The notes beneath the pieces were generated by a model, which was not told the DNA's origin, searched no databases, and was given only the letters and a program-made list of their open reading frames with translations. Shown one piece after another: positions 61,740 to 64,000 of a DNA stretch of 64,000 nucleotides; the first letter of the stretch is position 1, and every line of letters begins with the position of its first letter. Location of the stretch: contig JAHEJL010000002.1 of assembly GCA_024638885.1 (NCBI GenBank), positions 186,001 to 250,000 of the forward strand. The letters run 5' to 3'. A program made the position numbers and the translations under genes. This stretch comes from Coraliomargarita sp. (GTDB lineage: Bacteria; Verrucomicrobiota; Verrucomicrobiia; Opitutales; UBA953).

Positions 61740-63043
61740 GCCACCACAACCCCTCCGATCTCCTCCGTCATCCCGAGGACCGCCGCAGCTTCATCGAGAA
61801 GTGCGCCAAGGTCTCCTTCGGGCTGAGCGTGCTGCCGTTCTTCAGCCGGATCGCCGAGGCCGCGGAGGCCCCGGGCGCGAGCAAGGCGCCGAACGCCGAC
61901 CTGCCGGGCTTCGGCAAGGCCAAGCGCGTCATCTTCCTCCAGCTCAACGGCGGGATGTCGCACATCGACACCTTCGATCCGAAGACCGGCGCTTCGAAGG
62001 GGCCCGGTTCGATCGTGTCCGCCAAGGGTGACATGCAGCTGACCTCGTATCTGCCCGAGACCGCCAAGATCAGCGACAAGATCACCGTCATCCGTTCCAT
62101 GACCGCCAAGGTCGGCGTCCATGCTTCCGCCGCCTACCTCATGCGCACCGGTTTCGAGCAGCGCGGCACGGTCCAGCATCCGACGCTCGGGGCCTGGGCC
62201 CAGCACTTCCTCGGCGCCAGCCACAAGACCTTGCCGTCGTCGGTGACCGTCAACCGTTCGTCGAACCATGGCAACGGCTGGTTCCCGGCGGCCTATTCGC
62301 CGCTCCCGATCCTCAATCCGAACGACGGCCTCCTCGACACCAAGAGCCCCGTCGGCGAGGCTGCCGTCGCCAAGCGGTCCGAGTTGCTCGCGCAGCTCGA
62401 CGTCGGTTTCGGCGGCAAGGCCGTGGACGAGAACGTGAAATCTTACAACGAGTTCTACGAATCGACCTTCCAGCTCATGAAGAGCTCGGATCTCAAGGCC
62501 TTCGACATCTCGGCCGAGCCCGCGGAGATGCGCGCCCGCTACGGCAAGAGCAAGTTCGGCCAAGGTTGCCTGCTGGCCCGTCGTCTCGTCGAGAACGGCG
62601 TCCGCTTCGTCGAGGTCGCCATCGGCGGCTGGGACATGCATGCGTCGCTCGACGATCGCCTGACGGACGTCGGCGGCGATTTCGACCGCGTCTACGCCAC
62701 GCTCATCCAGGACCTCGACGCCAAGGGCCTGCTTGATTCCACGCTCGTCGTCGTCGCCACCGAGTTCGGCCGCAAGCCGAGCTTCGAAGGCGGCGGCCGC
62801 GGCCACCATCCGCTCGTCTTCTCGTCCGTCCTCGCGGGCGGCGGCGTCAAGCGCGGCTACGTGCACGGCGCCAGCGACGCGAAAGGCTATGCGCCCGAGG
62901 CCGACGGCGTCTCGCCGGGCAGCCTGCACGCCACCATCGCGCATGCGGCGGGTCTGCCGGTGCAGACGGACATCATCACGCCGGCCGGACGTCCCATGCA
63001 GGTCGGCAACAAGGCCGCGCCGCAGAAGGGCGTCTTCGCCTGA
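61736..63043 (+). CDS. DUF1501 (sulfatase-fold) protein
   Basis: 435 aa, starting in the ATGA overlap. N-terminal KCAKVSFGLSVLPFFSRIAE may be an atypical signal. The fold is recognised by FLQLNGGMSHIDTFDPKTG, VRSMTAKVGVHASA-like IRSMTAKVGVHASAAYLMRT, VRFVEVAIGGWDMHA and VVATEFGRKPSFEGGGRGHH, all characteristic of DUF1501. The family is related to alkaline phosphatase/sulfatase-type folds with a possible metal site. It works with the DUF1553 partner immediately upstream. A bidirectional hairpin ends the transcript. Confidence 0.9.
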   Translation: MSHHNPSDLLRHPEDRRSFIEKCAKVSFGLSVLPFFSRIAEAAEAPGASKAPNADLPGFGKAKRVIFLQLNGGMSHIDTFDPKTGASKGPGSIVSAKGDMQLTSYLPETAKISDKITVIRSMTAKVGVHASAAYLMRTGFEQRGTVQHPTLGAWAQHFLGASHKTLPSSVTVNRSSNHGNGWFPAAYSPLPILNPNDGLLDTKSPVGEAAVAKRSELLAQLDVGFGGKAVDENVKSYNEFYESTFQLMKSSDLKAFDISAEPAEMRARYGKSKFGQGCLLARRLVENGVRFVEVAIGGWDMHASLDDRLTDVGGDFDRVYATLIQDLDAKGLLDSTLVVVATEFGRKPSFEGGGRGHHPLVFSSVLAGGGVKRGYVHGASDAKGYAPEADGVSPGSLHATIAHAAGLPVQTDIITPAGRPMQVGNKAAPQKGVFA

Positions 63044-63062
63044 TCGTCGCGGATGTCCTGAC

Positions 63063-63090
63063 GAAAGCCGCCTGCGGGCGGCTTTCTTAT
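63063..63090. terminator. Bidirectional terminator hairpin
   Basis: GAAAGCCGCC, a TGCG loop and GGCGGCTTTC form a 10-bp perfect stem between converging genes, followed by TTATT on the + strand. The - strand tail (TTTCGTC) is weaker. The stem abuts the stop codon of the MenH-like gene (63087-63089). Confidence 0.8.
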
Positions 63091-63818
63091 TGCAGCAGCA
63101 TCGCGAGGTCGCCGGGCTTCTCGAGGTGCACCGCGTGGCCGGCGCCCTCGATGACGCTATGGCGGGCCTTGGGCAGATGCGCACCCATCTCGAGGGCGAG
63201 GCGGGTGAACTTCACGTCGTGTTCGCCGACGACCAGGTCGACCGGGAAGCGGATCTCCTTCAGGCGAGGCCAGAGCGAGGGCAGGGTGCCCGTGCCGACG
63301 TTCTCGAGGCTGAGCGCGAGGCCTTCGGGGTCGTTCTGGGCGCGGCGGGCGAGGATCGGCTCCAGTCGTTCCTTGGGTAGGCGTAGCATCGGCTGGAAGA
63401 ACGTCTGGTTATGCCAGTACTTGAAGAAGGCATCGAGGCCGCGCGTGCGGATGAAGTCGGCCAGCGTCGCGTCGCCGTGGCGGCGTTCATCCCGTTCCGC
63501 CGGGGTGGCCAGGCCGGGGCTGGCGCCGACGAGGATCAGGCGGTGGACCCGCTCGGGGTGGGCGAGGGCCCAGTGCAGGGCCAGACGTCCGCCCATCGAA
63601 TAGCCCAGCAAGGTCACCTGGGGCGCCGTGGCGGCCTGGGAGACGATCTCGAGGTGGGCGGGCAGGGAGTAGTCGGCCAGCTGCCGCTGGTGGCGACGGG
63701 AGCCATGTCCGGGGAGGTCGGGGGCCGTCAGCGCGGTATCCGGGCTTAGCTGGGCGCGCAGAGGGTCGAAATCCGCCCCTTGGCCGGTGAACCCATGTAA
63801 GGCGACGATCGGGAGCAT
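63087..63818 (-). CDS. menH: MenH-like alpha/beta hydrolase
   Basis: 243 aa. VALHGFTGQGADF gives the HGF motif, LLGYSMGGRLALHWAL the nucleophile elbow (S74), VGEHDVKF the acid and EGAGHAVHLEKP the base. This is the pattern of 2-succinyl-6-hydroxy-2,4-cyclohexadiene-1-carboxylate synthase in menaquinone synthesis. Other menaquinone genes are not in the window, so the MenH role is likely but not proven; YxlA- or haloperoxidase-like hydrolases share these motifs. Cytosolic, normal length. Confidence 0.7.
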   Translation of the reverse strand: MLPIVALHGFTGQGADFDPLRAQLSPDTALTAPDLPGHGSRRHQRQLADYSLPAHLEIVSQAATAPQVTLLGYSMGGRLALHWALAHPERVHRLILVGASPGLATPAERDERRHGDATLADFIRTRGLDAFFKYWHNQTFFQPMLRLPKERLEPILARRAQNDPEGLALSLENVGTGTLPSLWPRLKEIRFPVDLVVGEHDVKFTRLALEMGAHLPKARHSVIEGAGHAVHLEKPGDLAMLLQ

Positions 63819-63937
63819 GGGCGGAGGGAGGGGTGGCGGCCCGAAGGGGCGCGGCTGGTTTGTAGACCAGAGCCGGGCGGGGGGACAGGAAAAATAGGGA
63901 ACAAGCGTCAGGGTCTAGGGTAATACTACTACCCCCT

Positions 63938-64000
63938 ATGCCCGGCATTCGCGTCAAGCCCTGGAACCGTGTCGACGGTCCCATCTACAGCCTCGCCACC
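63938..64000 (+). CDS. Start of a gene cut by the window edge (possibly flavin reductase-like)
   Basis: 21 codons from the ATG at 63938 to the window end (MPGIRVKPWNRVDGPIYSLA). The VDGPIYSLAT pattern recalls the first strand of flavin reductase-like proteins, a guess from very little sequence. TAATACTACTA just upstream includes a possible -10 box. Confidence 0.35.
   Translation, partial: MPGIRVKPWNRVDGPIYSLAT

Noticed and set aside
61613..63184. 523-codon - strand frame opposite DUF1501
   Set aside because: Antisense shadow; the + strand protein has the DUF1501 motifs.
1..64000. tRNA, rRNA or insertion sequence
   Set aside because: No cloverleaf, rRNA stretch or transposase frame recognised by eye on either strand.

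Overview
The window is about 64 kb of GC-rich bacterial DNA with no rRNA, tRNA, CRISPR array or recognisable transposase. The right half has the gene content of the PVC superphylum and suggests a Verrucomicrobiota genome (possibly Opitutae-like). The signs are a DUF1549/DUF1553 plus DUF1501 pair, a PVC-type dehydrogenase with HEAT repeats and a C-terminal cytochrome c, a sialidase with FG-GAP repeats, secreted serine hydrolases and a Gfo/Idh/MocA oxidoreductase. The lineage is inferred from gene content only.

Left half (1-39.4 kb): one very large accessory locus, nearly all on the + strand with many 4-bp ATGA overlaps. It starts with a truncated gene, a GYF_2-domain membrane protein on the - strand, and a metallo-beta-lactamase/beta-CASP nuclease-like protein with S1-like and IF2_N-like extensions. 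Next come two tandem GYF_2 membrane proteins and three tandem membrane proteins that share a multi-TM core and an FHA-like tail but carry different heads (DUF2135/YfaP-like, none, vWA). A small vWA protein and a terminator close this block. A TerY-P signalling module follows at 12.86-18.34 kb: TerY-like vWA, membrane-anchored PP2C phosphatase, Ser/Thr kinase with zinc ribbon, and a second TerY-like vWA with zinc ribbon. It runs directly into a MoxR AAA+ ATPase block at 18.34-35.46 kb with three unrecognised proteins (330, 505 and 917 aa, the last mostly coiled coil), a 141-aa coiled-coil protein and a 3,286-aa membrane-anchored protein that looks like a chain of beta-propeller blades. This resembles the known TerY-P triads and the 'MoxR-vWA-beta-propeller (bpX)' ternary systems, here joined into one ~33-kb assembly with GYF_2, FHA-like and nuclease components. 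I regard it as the best candidate for an undescribed system. The working model is phosphorylation-controlled signalling from a large extracytoplasmic sensor to a MoxR/vWA machine and a possible RNA-cleaving effector. Two - strand genes (a Sel1-repeat protein and a helical-repeat protein, both membrane-anchored) close the region.

Right half (39.8-64 kb): ordinary chromosomal genes. They comprise an exported alpha/beta hydrolase, the PVC dehydrogenase, a HupE/UreJ-like membrane protein, small exported proteins, a ChrA chromate transporter, a BaiN/HI0933 flavoprotein, an esterase, a small STN-like protein, the sialidase and oxidoreductase, a beta-lactamase-family hydrolase, the DUF1549/DUF1501 pair, a MenH-like hydrolase and the start of a further gene. 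The gaps between them hold several families of short repeats: GTAG-headed REP-like hairpins (often as inverted pairs), a ~69-nt inverted-repeat element present twice, and two low-complexity words that recur beside genes.

Across the window almost no start codon is preceded by a Shine-Dalgarno sequence, and several operon-leading genes have a plausible -10 box so close to the ATG that their transcripts would be leaderless or nearly so.
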